Shown: positions 1 to 8,516 of the stretch, in pieces | Numbering within the stretch: the stretch's first letter is position 1 | How the letters are laid out: the number at the start of each line of letters is the position of its first letter | Assembly (NCBI GenBank): GCA_903893215.1 | Contig: CAITLJ010000019.1 | Location: forward strand, 17,864 to 81,863 | Direction: 5' to 3' | Source of the DNA: an uncultured Ferrovum sp. | GTDB lineage: Bacteria > Pseudomonadota > Gammaproteobacteria > Burkholderiales > Ferrovaceae | DNA: 64,000 nucleotides | The notes under the pieces: model-generated | The model's input: only the letters and a program-made list of their open reading frames with translations | The model's database searches: none | Told to the model about the DNA's origin: nothing | Made by a program: the position numbers and the translations under genes

Positions 1-1041
1 CACCACCGAGCTTGCGCGGATATCCTTGCCGATGCGCAGGTGGCGCAGCTTCATGCCACGCTCGAAGCGACCCGAGCACACGCGCAGGAAGGCAATGCGG
101 TCGCGGTGGGCGGGATCCATGTTGGCCTGGATCTTGAACACGAAGCCGCTAAACGGGGCTTCGGTGGGCGCCACCTCGCGGACTGACGCGTTACGCGAGC
201 GCGGTGAAGGTGCCCAGTCGATCAGGGCATTCAGCACCTCGCGCACGCCAAAGTTGTTGATGGCAGAGCCAAACAGCACCGGGGTCTGCTTGCCAGCCAG
301 AAAGCGCTCCAGATCGAACGCGTGCGAGGCGGCCTCGAGCAACTCCACCTCGCTGCGCAGCTGGGCGATTTCCATCGGGAACAGCTGGTCCAGGCGTGGG
401 TTGTTGATGCCGGCAATTACCTCCACGTCCTGGTTGGCGCTCTCCTCGCCCGGAGTGAACAGCAGCACTTCGTCGCGCAGAAGGTGATACACACCGCGGA
501 AGCGCTTGCCGAAGCCGATCGGCCAGGTGACCGGTGCGCACTCGATGCCCAGTGTGGATTCCACTTCGTCGAGCAATTCCAGGCTGTCGCGAATTTCGCG
601 GTCCAGCTTGTTCATGAACGTCACGATGGGCGTGTTGCGCATGCGGCATACGTTGAGGAGCTTGATCGTCTGCGCTTCCACGCCTTTGGCCGCGTCAATG
701 ACCATCAGTGCCGAATCCACGGCGGTAAGCACGCGATAGGTGTCCTCGGAAAAATCCTGGTGACCGGGCGTGTCGAGCAGGTTGATCACGTGATCCCGGT
801 ACTCCACCTGCATTACCGAGCTGGCCACCGAAATGCCGCGCTGCTTTTCGATTTCCATCCAGTCCGAGGTGGCATGGCGCGCGCTCTTGCGCGCCTTCAC
901 GGTCCCGGCCAACTGGATGGCGCCCGAGAACAGCAGCAATTTTTCGGTGAGCGTGGTCTTGCCGGCATCCGGGTGGGAGATGATGGCAAAGGTGCGGCGC
1001 CGGCTCACCTCCTGGGTGATCTGGCTGGGAGCTTCAGTCAT
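1..1041 (-). CDS. prfC: Peptide chain release factor 3 (N-terminal part, cut by window edge)
   Basis: Translational GTPase that removes RF1/RF2 from the ribosome after termination. The reading frame is open from an ATG at 1041 to base 1, giving 347 codons of a protein usually about 530 residues long, so the C-terminal third lies outside the window. Visible motifs are the G1 P-loop ([14 protein letters not shown], near residue 20), the G3 element DTPGHQDF, and the NKLD G4 motif inside [11 protein letters not shown]. The stretch [17 protein letters not shown] is typical of RF3 rather than EF-G. It is divergent from soxC across about 150 bp. Identity is seen in sequence; function is family knowledge. 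Confidence 0.95.
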   Translation of the reverse strand, partial: MTEAPSQITQEVSRRRTFAIISHPDAGKTTLTEKLLLFSGAIQLAGTVKARKSARHATSDWMEIEKQRGISVASSVMQVEYRDHVINLLDTPGHQDFSEDTYRVLTAVDSALMVIDAAKGVEAQTIKLLNVCRMRNTPIVTFMNKLDREIRDSLELLDEVESTLGIECAPVTWPIGFGKRFRGVYHLLRDEVLLFTPGEESANQDVEVIAGINNPRLDQLFPMEIAQLRSEVELLEAASHAFDLERFLAGKQTPVLFGSAINNFGVREVLNALIDWAPSPRSRNASVREVAPTEAPFSGFVFKIQANMDPAHRDRIAFLRVCSGRFERGMKLRHLRIGKDIRASSVV

Positions 1042-1188
1042 GGTTGCGTTTGCGACGACGAGGTCGCAATATTCAGCGAGATTAACCTGCGATTATAACG
1101 CGGGACGAAAGCTGCATTGAGGAGGAGTTTTGGCCACGTGGATGTTATTTGTCCGGATGCAACGCAAAACGCGCCCCGGCGTGGCGCG

Positions 1189-2481
1189 ATGAGCCCGTTT
1201 CTCGATCGCCGGGTGTTCCTGCGCCGTGGCGCGCAACTGGCGCTGGCGCTTCCCGTGGCTGCCCAGGCCGGCCCGGCGCTGGCGGCGGCCAGCGACGCCG
1301 GCGCAATCGACGCGCATGGCGCGCACACGGACCCGGGACCGGCAACGCTCGACGCGCCCAGTCAGGGCGTGGCCGGTGCCGGCTTCAGCAATTACGGCAT
1401 GCCTGCCGCCGCGGAGCGGCGCGTAATTCGCCTGACCGGCAGCAATCGCGACGTGCCGGGTAATGGCGTGTCCTGGACGCCGCTGGAGTCACTGGAAGGC
1501 ATCCTTACCCCGTCGGGCCTCCACTTCGAGCGGCATCACAACGGGGTGCCGCAGGTCGATCCGCAGCAGTTCAAACTCACGCTGCATGGCCTGGTGGCCC
1601 GACCGCTGCGCTTTGATCTGGCTGCCTTGCTGCGCTATCCACTGCAATCGCGCCTGCTGTTTGTTGAATGTGGCGGCAACAGCAACGCAGGCTGGCATGC
1701 AGAGCCAATGCAAAAACCGGCAGGTTCGGTGCACGGACTGGTGTCCTGCTCGGAATGGACCGGCGTCCCCTTGCGCCTGCTGCTGGCCGAGGCTGGCGTG
1801 GACCCACGCGCCAGCTGGGTGATTGCCAGCGGGCTGGACGCGGCAGCCACCGAGGTGAGCCTGCCGCTGGCCAAACTGCAGGGCGATGCCTTGCTGGCGC
1901 TCTATCAGAACGGCGAACGCCTGCGTGCCGAGAATGGCTACCCGCTGCGTCTGATCCTGCCTGGCTGGGAGGGGGTCACCCAGATCAAGTGGCTGCACCG
2001 GCTGGAGGTGACCGATCGGCCAGTGATGTCGCGCAACGAGACCGCACAGTACAGCGAGTTGCGCCCGGACGGCCGTGCCGATCAGTTCACCTTCGTGATG
2101 GGGCCCAAATCACTGATCACGTCACCTTCATTTGGACAGCATCTGCCTGCACCTGGCGTGTATGAAGTGCGCGGGCTGGCCTGGAGCGGGCACGGCGCAG
2201 TGGCGGCGGTGGAGGTGAGCGCCGACGGTGGTCGCAACTGGTCATTGGCCCGCCTGGAGCCGCCTGTGCTCGACCGCTGTTTCACGCGGTTCCGCGCGGC
2301 CTGGCGCTGGGACGGCAAGCCGGCGGTGCTGCAAAGCCGGGTGCGCGACACGCATGGCAATGTTCAGCCCGGTCGCGCTGCACTGGTGGCCGAGCGCGGG
2401 CGCAATGGGTATTTTCATTACAACGCCATCGTGAGCTGGGCGGTGGACGCCGACGGCGTACTCAGCCATGTCTATGTGTGA
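1189..2481 (+). CDS. soxC: Sulfite dehydrogenase, molybdenum subunit (SoxC-type)
   Basis: Periplasmic molybdenum-cofactor oxidoreductase of the sulfite oxidase fold. SoxC pairs with cytochrome c SoxD and oxidises protein-bound sulfur in the Sox pathway. The chosen ATG gives a twin-arginine signal (RRVFLRR, then a hydrophobic stretch ending in Ala-rich sequence), expected for an exported cofactor enzyme. An in-frame TTG at 1117 would add 24 residues ahead of the Tat motif and is less likely. The cofactor-ligating cysteine is Cys161 in FVECGGNS. The SoxC-typical stretch LTPSGLHFERHHNGVPQVDP is present, and the C-terminal half has the Mo-Co dimerisation domain. The stop overlaps the soxD start (TGATG). 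No other sox genes are in the window. Confidence 0.9.
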   Translation: MSPFLDRRVFLRRGAQLALALPVAAQAGPALAAASDAGAIDAHGAHTDPGPATLDAPSQGVAGAGFSNYGMPAAAERRVIRLTGSNRDVPGNGVSWTPLESLEGILTPSGLHFERHHNGVPQVDPQQFKLTLHGLVARPLRFDLAALLRYPLQSRLLFVECGGNSNAGWHAEPMQKPAGSVHGLVSCSEWTGVPLRLLLAEAGVDPRASWVIASGLDAAATEVSLPLAKLQGDALLALYQNGERLRAENGYPLRLILPGWEGVTQIKWLHRLEVTDRPVMSRNETAQYSELRPDGRADQFTFVMGPKSLITSPSFGQHLPAPGVYEVRGLAWSGHGAVAAVEVSADGGRNWSLARLEPPVLDRCFTRFRAAWRWDGKPAVLQSRVRDTHGNVQPGRAALVAERGRNGYFHYNAIVSWAVDADGVLSHVYV

Positions 2482-3131
2482 TGTTCGCGCGTGGACGCAT
2501 AGGTCATTGCTTGAGTGCGCAGCCATGTCTGGGTGTGACGCGCGTGCCTGCCCGTAAGCGGTATGTCTTGCGTCGCTGGCTGCTGCTTGGCCTGTCCTGT
2601 GCGGGCCTGCTGGCATGCAGCGCCGTCCGGCCGCCTGTGGTTGCCGCTGGCTGGCTGCAAGCCGGCTCGACGCCGGCCCTGGGTTGGTCAGTGTCCAGCC
2701 AGCAGCTGGCGACATTGCGGCCAGCAATCTACCCGGACGGTCATGGATTGCCGCCCGGACAAGGTTTGGCGGGCAACGGCGCGCGCCTGTATGCCACCCA
2801 ATGCGCATCCTGCCATGGTGCGCAGGGGGAGGGCGGTACTGCCCCCGAACTGGTGGGCGGCGAAGGTCCGCTGACGCGGCCGGACGCCGACAAGACCTTG
2901 CTGACTTACTGGCCCTATGCCACGACGCTATTCGATACCGTTGCGCGTAGCATGCCGCCTGCTGCACCGGGTCACCTGAGTGCCGACCAGCTCTACGCGC
3001 TGTGCGCCTGGCTGCTGGAGCGCAACGGCCTGTGGCCCGCCGATACGCCGCTCGACGCGACGGGACTGGCAAGCGTGCGCATGCCCAACCGGGCGGGCTT
3101 CATCGCGCACAGGCCGACCGATGGACCATGA
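2481..3131 (+). CDS. soxD: Cytochrome c subunit of sulfite dehydrogenase (SoxD-like, monoheme)
   Basis: Electron acceptor partner of the molybdenum subunit. The N-terminus has basic residues, a hydrophobic segment and a lipobox-like LLAC, suggesting export and possibly lipid anchoring. One heme-binding motif (CASCH) is seen near residue 111, and the likely axial Met lies in SMPP about 50 residues later. At 216 residues with a single heme it is shorter than the two-heme SoxD of Paracoccus and resembles the shorter SoxD-like cytochromes next to soxC in betaproteobacteria. The ATG at 2481 overlaps the soxC stop; an in-frame GTG at 2544 would still keep the signal segment. It converges on the ferritin-like gene. 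Confidence 0.82.
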   Translation: MFARGRIGHCLSAQPCLGVTRVPARKRYVLRRWLLLGLSCAGLLACSAVRPPVVAAGWLQAGSTPALGWSVSSQQLATLRPAIYPDGHGLPPGQGLAGNGARLYATQCASCHGAQGEGGTAPELVGGEGPLTRPDADKTLLTYWPYATTLFDTVARSMPPAAPGHLSADQLYALCAWLLERNGLWPADTPLDATGLASVRMPNRAGFIAHRPTDGP

Positions 3132-3172
3132 TACCCAACAGGGCAGCGCCTTGCCCGGTCAGGCAGTCACGT

Positions 3173-3727
3173 TCAGGAATGTGCGGCGCGCACGGGTTGA
3201 TTGACCAGCAGGTCGGACAACTCTTCCGCGTGTTCTTCCTCGGTGGCAAGGATCGAACGCAGCAGGTGGCTGGTGGTGGGGTCGTCATGCGCGAGGTACT
3301 GGATCAATTCACGATAGCTGTCGATGGCGATGCGCTCTGCGATCAGGTCTTCCCGGATCATCTCGGTCAGCGTCTTGCCGGTCACGTACTCGGCATGGCT
3401 GCGTGCACTCAGCGTATCCGGCGAGAAGTCCGGTTCCCCGCCCAGCTGCACAATCCGCGCGGCCAGTTGGTCGGCATGCTCCTGCTCCTCTGCAGAGTGG
3501 GTCAGAAATTCCTCGGCGGTGCTTTTTGAATCGAGGCCCTTGGCCATGAAATGATGGCGTCGATAACGCAGCACGCAGACCAGCTCGGTGGCGAGTGCGG
3601 TGTTGAGGTGCTGGATCACGGTGGCGCGATCCGCAGCATAGCCCGGGGTGACGGCGCCATCCTCGATGTGCTTGCGGGCGCGATCGCGCAGGGTGGGAAT
3701 GTCGCTCAGGGTGATCTGGGTATTCAT
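3173..3727 (-). CDS. Ferritin-like di-iron domain protein
   Basis: Small all-helical protein of 184 residues with the spaced glutamate and ExxH motifs of bacterioferritin/Dps-like proteins: ATELVCVLRYRRHHF, EEQEHADQLA, ERIAIDSYRELIQY and TEEEHAEELSDLL. The two EExxH-type motifs plus the first- and third-helix glutamates would make a carboxylate-bridged di-iron site. A role in iron storage or in protection from peroxide is inferred from family. The ATG at 3727 was chosen over an upstream ATG at 3781 because it begins the conserved region and has a purine-rich stretch (AAAGG) upstream. It is monocistronic between soxD (convergent) and the PQQ enzyme. Confidence 0.8.
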   Translation of the reverse strand: MNTQITLSDIPTLRDRARKHIEDGAVTPGYAADRATVIQHLNTALATELVCVLRYRRHHFMAKGLDSKSTAEEFLTHSAEEQEHADQLAARIVQLGGEPDFSPDTLSARSHAEYVTGKTLTEMIREDLIAERIAIDSYRELIQYLAHDDPTTSHLLRSILATEEEHAEELSDLLVNQPVRAAHS

Positions 3728-3814
3728 GGAAGTCGCCTTTGGAGGGAGTCTGCGCAGTGTGCGCAAATGGCCGGCTTCCATCGGTTGGGCAACGCACAGG
3801 AGTGCGCCGGTGGA

Positions 3815-5641
3815 TCAGGGCCTGGGTAGTCCGAACGCCACCACGGCATCACCGGTCTTGAACCCGAACAGCGAGTTGCCACCCACGGCGACTGCCACCA
3901 GCTGGTCGCCGCCGACCGAATAGCTGATCGGCGGTGCGTTCACGCCAGCTTCGAGCGCCACGTCCCAGAGCTTTTGGCCCTTGGCCGCATCAAACGCGGC
4001 CAGATGCTGATGTCCCACACCACTGAACACCAGGCCAGTGGCGGTGGAAAGCACTCCGCCGATCAGCGGTTCGTCCACCTTTTCCTGCCAGGCCAGGCGA
4101 CCACCATGGCGCAGGTCAATGGCGGTCAGGGTGCCAGCCTTTTCCTCACCATCCTGGGTGGACACATAGGTAAAGGGCCGGCCTTGCGCATCCTTTTCTT
4201 CATGCAGCACGTAGCGCGTGGGCAGGTGCAAGGCCGGTACGAACAGCAGCCCCTGCGTAGGGTTGTATGCGCACGGCGACCAGTTGGAACCGCCGGCGAT
4301 GCCGGGGGCAATCAGCACGCCGTCACCCGTGGTGGGGGGGGTGAGCATGTTGCGCTGGGGCACGAAGGGCGCGGATTTGAACAGCAGCTTGCCGTTGCGG
4401 CGGTCGTGCACATACACCCACCCCAGCTTGCTGGCCTCGGCCACGGCGGGAACCTCATGGCCATGCTGGCGCAGGGTCAGCAGTACCGGCGGGGTGACCA
4501 CGTCGTAACCCCAGCGATCGTGTGGCACCTGCTGAAACGCCCAGACCAGATGACCGTTGCGGGTATCGAGCGCCACCAGCGAAGAGGTGTGCAGGTTGTC
4601 ACCCGGTCGGGTGCTGTCTGCCATCTGTGGCGAGGGGTTGCCGGTGCCGAACAGCAGCAGATGGCGCTGGGTGTCTACGGCTGCGCCGCCATAAATCGAG
4701 CCGCCGCCATACTTCCAGTTATCGCGAAACTGGCCCAGGCTGGCCTTCTCGCCGGCAATGTCGCGATGCATGGGCACGCCATCGCCGGTGGCATTGTGGA
4801 AGTTGCCCTCCCAGCCGGCGCCGGTCACCTCCCATTTCCACAATGGTGCACCTGTCCGGGCATCATAAGCGGCCATGAAACCGGACTGGCTGCGGGTGGC
4901 GCTGATGCCGACCACGGCCAGTCCCTGGTCGGGATGGAGTCCGTAACCGACACCATTCACGGCAACGAACACCTTGCCGTCAAACACCACCGGGGCCATC
5001 GCGATGCCGATACCGGTGGACCCGGAGGCATCGACCTTGCCGAGCGGGTCGTCCTTGTTCAGGCTGCTGGCCTGTTCGGTGTCGCCGCTCTGCTCCGCCA
5101 CGGCGACGTCCCATACCTTGGCCCCCGTCTGCGCGTCCAGCGCAAGCAGACGGCCATCCACCGTGCCGACATAGACCAGGCCGCCTTCCACGGAAACACC
5201 GCGGTTGGCCGGGCCACAGCACAGCTTTTTCCAGCGCGACACGTGCTTGTACTTCCACAACTCGCGTCCGCTGGCAGCGTCGACGGCGGCCACACCGCTG
5301 AATGGAAGGCTGATGTACATCACGCCATCGCGCACCACCGGCGTGGTCTGGAAGGTGGCATTCACCCCGGAGTGGTAAGTCCAGCGCGGCACCAGCGTGC
5401 TGACATTGCCTCCGGTGATCTGACCCAACGCGGAGTGGCGCTGGTTTGCAAAGCCCTGACCATGCAGCGTCCATCCACCGTCATCGACCGTGCCGGTATC
5501 CGCTGCCATCGCCATGGGCGCGATGCAACAGCACGCCAGCAACAGCCCCAGCGCGGCTGGCTGCAGTTGGTGTGGCTGCAGGTTCAGCGAGCGCAGTCGG
5601 GGGGCGCGGCGCAAAAGGGCCGGAGAGACAATCGGGGGCAT
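3815..5641 (-). CDS. PQQ-dependent alcohol dehydrogenase-type quinoprotein
   Basis: Periplasmic eight-bladed propeller dehydrogenase of the methanol/ethanol dehydrogenase family, using pyrroloquinoline quinone and Ca or a lanthanide. An N-terminal hydrophobic segment ending AMAADTG is a Sec signal peptide. Family hallmarks are the adjacent cysteine pair (KLCCGPANRG) that forms the ring disulfide against PQQ, GTGNPSPQ with the metal-binding Asn, HDRWGYDVVTPP with the catalytic-Asp region, and repeated tryptophan-docking motifs (GKLLWxx-like). At 608 residues it has no C-terminal cytochrome domain, so it would need a separate electron acceptor. No PQQ biosynthesis genes are visible. The substrate cannot be read from sequence. 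An AAGGA element precedes the ATG. Confidence 0.85.
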   Translation of the reverse strand: MPPIVSPALLRRAPRLRSLNLQPHQLQPAALGLLLACCCIAPMAMAADTGTVDDGGWTLHGQGFANQRHSALGQITGGNVSTLVPRWTYHSGVNATFQTTPVVRDGVMYISLPFSGVAAVDAASGRELWKYKHVSRWKKLCCGPANRGVSVEGGLVYVGTVDGRLLALDAQTGAKVWDVAVAEQSGDTEQASSLNKDDPLGKVDASGSTGIGIAMAPVVFDGKVFVAVNGVGYGLHPDQGLAVVGISATRSQSGFMAAYDARTGAPLWKWEVTGAGWEGNFHNATGDGVPMHRDIAGEKASLGQFRDNWKYGGGSIYGGAAVDTQRHLLLFGTGNPSPQMADSTRPGDNLHTSSLVALDTRNGHLVWAFQQVPHDRWGYDVVTPPVLLTLRQHGHEVPAVAEASKLGWVYVHDRRNGKLLFKSAPFVPQRNMLTPPTTGDGVLIAPGIAGGSNWSPCAYNPTQGLLFVPALHLPTRYVLHEEKDAQGRPFTYVSTQDGEEKAGTLTAIDLRHGGRLAWQEKVDEPLIGGVLSTATGLVFSGVGHQHLAAFDAAKGQKLWDVALEAGVNAPPISYSVGGDQLVAVAVGGNSLFGFKTGDAVVAFGLPRP

Positions 5642-5857
5642 CGCAATCCTTGCAGAAGATCAGATCAGAGTCGCAGGATAACAAACCGCACCCGGCGCAC
5701 ACACTATCGCCTGCTAAGGATTTCCATGATTGTCGGTGCTGCAGCGCGGTACCTGCACTGGAGACTGGCAAGTCAAGACGAGTTTCTGCAAACTCTGCTA
5801 ACACGTGTGAAAATGGTGTTCACGACTGGCCTCGGGCCTCACGTATCGACTGACAGA

Positions 5858-6931
5858 ATGAGCATTTCACTGATAGGTCGACTTCCGGCCGGACCACTCG
5901 ACCTGATCGGGGACGTACATGGCGAGATGCAGGCGCTGGCCGACCTGCTTGCCGTGCTCGGCTACGACGCGCAGGGACATCATCCGCGTGGCCGCACCCT
6001 GGTGTTCGTTGGAGACTTGTGCGACCGCGGACCCGACAGCCCGGCGGTGGTCGATTGGGTCAGGCGGGCCTGCCAGGCCGGCACGGCCGTCGCCGTGATG
6101 GGCAATCATGAGCTCAACCTGCTGCGCGGGCAGCGCAAGGACGGTAACGACTGGCTCCACGGCAATCTCAGTACCGATGGCCAACGCTACTTGCCCATGC
6201 GGATGCTGGCCGAGGGTAAGGCGGCGGAAGTGCTGGCTTTTTTCGATACCTTGCCAATCGCGCTGGAACGCCCCGATCTGCGCGTGGTACACGCGGCCTG
6301 GCACACGCCTTCCATCGCCCGGCTGCGAGGTCTTCACGGCGTGCCGAGTGCCGAATTCCGGCGCCTGGAGGTGGCATTCCGCAGCGACCCCGACAATCAG
6401 CGCCTGGCATTGGCGGCGGGCGAAGAGCGCGGCCCGTGGCGTGCACAACTGCTCGACGCCCGGGCGAGCCTGCCCAACCTGCCGCAGGTGGCGCGTTGGG
6501 ACGCACTGCGCCAGATGGGCAACCCGATCCGGGTGCTCACGTCCGGGGTGGAACATCCGCAGGGAGACCCGTTTTTTGCCGGTGGCCAGTGGCGCTTTGT
6601 GCAGCGTGCCAGCTGGTGGGACAGCTACCTCGATCCGGTTCCGGTGGTGGTCGGTCATTACTGGCGCCGTTTTGTGCCGCCAGGTGCGCCTGCCGTGCAG
6701 CGCCAGGGGCATGACATGTTTGCCGACGTGCCGTCGCGCCGCTGGCATGGCGCCTGCGGCCAGGTATTCTGTGTCGACTTTTCGGTGGGAGGCCGCTTCC
6801 TGGAACGTCAGCACGGCCGCGATCGCCAGTTTGACGGGCGTTTGGCCGCGCTGCGCTGGCCGGAACGTAGCCTGTTTTTTGACGATGGCTCGAGTTGCCC
6901 GACCGAAGCCTATGGAGGAATGCGTTTGTGA
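5858..6931 (+). CDS. Metallophosphoesterase (calcineurin-like phosphatase)
   Basis: Binuclear-metal phosphoesterase of 357 residues with the complete motif series: GDVHG near residue 18, GDLCDRGPDS, and GNHELNLLRG, followed by metal-binding histidines in the later VVHAAWH and VVGHYW segments. It resembles bacterial PrpE/diadenosine-tetraphosphatase-like enzymes, but the substrate is unknown. The frame is open far upstream only because it runs antisense to the PQQ gene; the ATG at 5858 just precedes the first conserved strand. No clear ribosome site is seen, so the start is tentative. The stop overlaps the livG start (GTGA), with livG's ribosome site inside this gene, suggesting co-translation with the transporter. 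Confidence 0.8.
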   Translation: MSISLIGRLPAGPLDLIGDVHGEMQALADLLAVLGYDAQGHHPRGRTLVFVGDLCDRGPDSPAVVDWVRRACQAGTAVAVMGNHELNLLRGQRKDGNDWLHGNLSTDGQRYLPMRMLAEGKAAEVLAFFDTLPIALERPDLRVVHAAWHTPSIARLRGLHGVPSAEFRRLEVAFRSDPDNQRLALAAGEERGPWRAQLLDARASLPNLPQVARWDALRQMGNPIRVLTSGVEHPQGDPFFAGGQWRFVQRASWWDSYLDPVPVVVGHYWRRFVPPGAPAVQRQGHDMFADVPSRRWHGACGQVFCVDFSVGGRFLERQHGRDRQFDGRLAALRWPERSLFFDDGSSCPTEAYGGMRL

Positions 6932-7695
6932 GTGCCACCACAATATTGAGCTGTCACCAGTTGCGCCGCGAGTTTCGTGGCTTCACGGCAGTTGATGGAC
7001 TCGACCTGCAGGTGGCAGAGGGCACCATCCATGCCCTGATCGGGCCAAACGGGGCGGGCAAGACCACCGTGTTCAATCTGCTCACCCGGTTCCTGCCGGT
7101 CAGCGGCGGCAGCATCCGTCTGCGCGACGAGGACATCACGCGCCTGAGCGCCGAGCAGGTGGTCGGTCGGGGACTGGTCCGCTCCTTCCAGATTTCAGCG
7201 GTATTTGGCCACCTGAGCGTGCTGGACAACCTGCGTGTGGCGCTGTTGGCGCGTGCTGGCGGCGTGCACCGATTTTGGCAATCCGGCCGCGCGCTGAATG
7301 CCTTCACCGACGAAGCCCAGGTCTTGCTACGGGACTTTGCGCTGGAAGGGCTGGCGTCCGCGCTGGCGGTGTCCCTGCCCTACGGACGTAAACGCGCCCT
7401 TGAGTTGGCCACCACCCTGGCGCGCAATCCGCAAGTGCTGCTGCTCGATGAGCCAACCCAGGGCATGGGGGTGGAGGATGTGGCGCGAACCTGCGAACTG
7501 ATCCGCCGCGCAGCCGAGGGCCGCACCGTCTTGATGGTGGAACACAACCTGAACGTGGTGGCGAGCCTGGCGGACCGCATCACGGTGCTGGCGCGTGGCC
7601 GCCGGCTGGCAGAGGGCTCCTACCAGGAAGTCGCCGCCGATCCTCTGGTGCGCGAAGCCTATCTGGGTCATGCCAGCGAGGTGGCGCATGCGTGA
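6928..7695 (+). CDS. livG: Branched-chain amino-acid-type ABC transporter ATPase LivG
   Basis: First of two cytoplasmic ATPases of a HAAT-type (LIV) importer. It has Walker A GPNGAGKT (residues 39-46), a LivG-type variant of the signature loop (LPYGRKRALEL), Walker B LLLDEPTQGM, and the switch histidine in MVEHNLNVV. The GTG start at 6928 was chosen because GGAGGA lies 8 bases upstream at 6914-6919 and because it overlaps the phosphoesterase stop; the next gene starts inside its end. Binding-protein and permease genes follow in the same operon. The substrate could be branched-chain amino acids, urea, amides or an organic acid. Confidence 0.9.
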   Translation: MSATTILSCHQLRREFRGFTAVDGLDLQVAEGTIHALIGPNGAGKTTVFNLLTRFLPVSGGSIRLRDEDITRLSAEQVVGRGLVRSFQISAVFGHLSVLDNLRVALLARAGGVHRFWQSGRALNAFTDEAQVLLRDFALEGLASALAVSLPYGRKRALELATTLARNPQVLLLDEPTQGMGVEDVARTCELIRRAAEGRTVLMVEHNLNVVASLADRITVLARGRRLAEGSYQEVAADPLVREAYLGHASEVAHA

Positions 7696-8434
7696 GTCCG
7701 CCCTGGTGACCGCTGCCGCCAGCAACGCAGCCGCCATGCCGCTGCTTCAGGTGCGTGATCTGCACGCCTGGTATGGCGAATCGCACGTGCTCCATGGCAT
7801 CCGTTTTGAGGTGCCGGAAGGGCAGTTGATCAGCCTGCTCGGTCGCAATGGCTCCGGTCGCTCGACCACGCTGCGCGCAATCCTGGGGTTGGTCGGACGC
7901 CGGCAGGGGTCGGCGCGCATCCACGGCGTCGAGACCATTGCGCTGCCGACGCACCGGATTGCCCGGCTCGGGGTGGGGTGGTGTCCGGAGGAGCGTGCGA
8001 TTTTTTCCAGTCTCAGTGTGGAAGAAAACCTGCACCTGCCACCCAGGCTCGCCGAGGGCGGAATGCCGCTCGACGAGCTCTATACCCTGTTTCCGCAACT
8101 GGCCGAGCGCCGTCGCAGTCAGGGCACCCGCCTGTCTGGTGGCGAGCAGCAGATGCTGGCACTGGCACGCATACTGCGCACCGGTGCGCGCCTGTTGCTG
8201 CTCGATGAAATCACCGAGGGGCTGGCACCTGTGATCGTGGAACGCATCGAAGCCACCCTGCAGTTGCTGAAGTCCCGGGCCTATACCATCGTGCTTGCCG
8301 AGCAGAATCTGGGGGTGGCCTCACGCCTTGCCGACCACATTGCCCTGATCGAGCATGGCCAGGTGGTGGAGGCTTTTGCGGCCAGCGAATTGCCAGCGCG
8401 CCGCGCCGATGTCGAGGCACGGCTTGGGGTATGA
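7688..8434 (+). CDS. livF: Branched-chain amino-acid-type ABC transporter ATPase LivF, with Arg in Walker A
   Basis: Second ATPase of the LIV-type importer. The ATG at 7688 lies within the last codons of livG. An ATG at 7736 (MPLLQV) would remove a 16-residue non-conserved leader and is a plausible alternative. The ABC signature LSGGEQQMLALA and the Walker B strand LLLLDEITEGL are present. The P-loop reads GRNGSGRS (residues 52-59), so the usually invariant Lys is Arg58, clearly coded by CGC. Walker B has Ile where Pro is usual, and the switch region is LAEQN. Because LivG keeps a normal P-loop, the heterodimer may still hydrolyse ATP at one site. Confidence 0.88.
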   Translation: MRESALVTAAASNAAAMPLLQVRDLHAWYGESHVLHGIRFEVPEGQLISLLGRNGSGRSTTLRAILGLVGRRQGSARIHGVETIALPTHRIARLGVGWCPEERAIFSSLSVEENLHLPPRLAEGGMPLDELYTLFPQLAERRRSQGTRLSGGEQQMLALARILRTGARLLLLDEITEGLAPVIVERIEATLQLLKSRAYTIVLAEQNLGVASRLADHIALIEHGQVVEAFAASELPARRADVEARLGV

Positions 8435-8516
8435 GCTGGTCGCGGACGACCAGCGGCCCCAAATCTGAATTACCCTGCAGGCGGGCGAGAGCCCCCATAA
8501 AAACGAGGAGTGCAAC

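Noticed and set aside
322..1098. Plus-strand open frame of 258 codons
   Set aside because: It is exactly antisense to prfC, whose GTPase motifs are unmistakable.
3141..3156. GGGCA/TGCCC hairpin between soxD and the ferritin-like gene
   Set aside because: The stem is short and has no T-tract, so I do not call it a terminator.
3974..5857. Plus-strand open frame continuous with the metallophosphoesterase (would give 985 residues)
   Set aside because: The upstream 628 codons are antisense to the PQQ dehydrogenase and look like GC-rich shadow; the conserved phosphoesterase begins just after the ATG at 5858.
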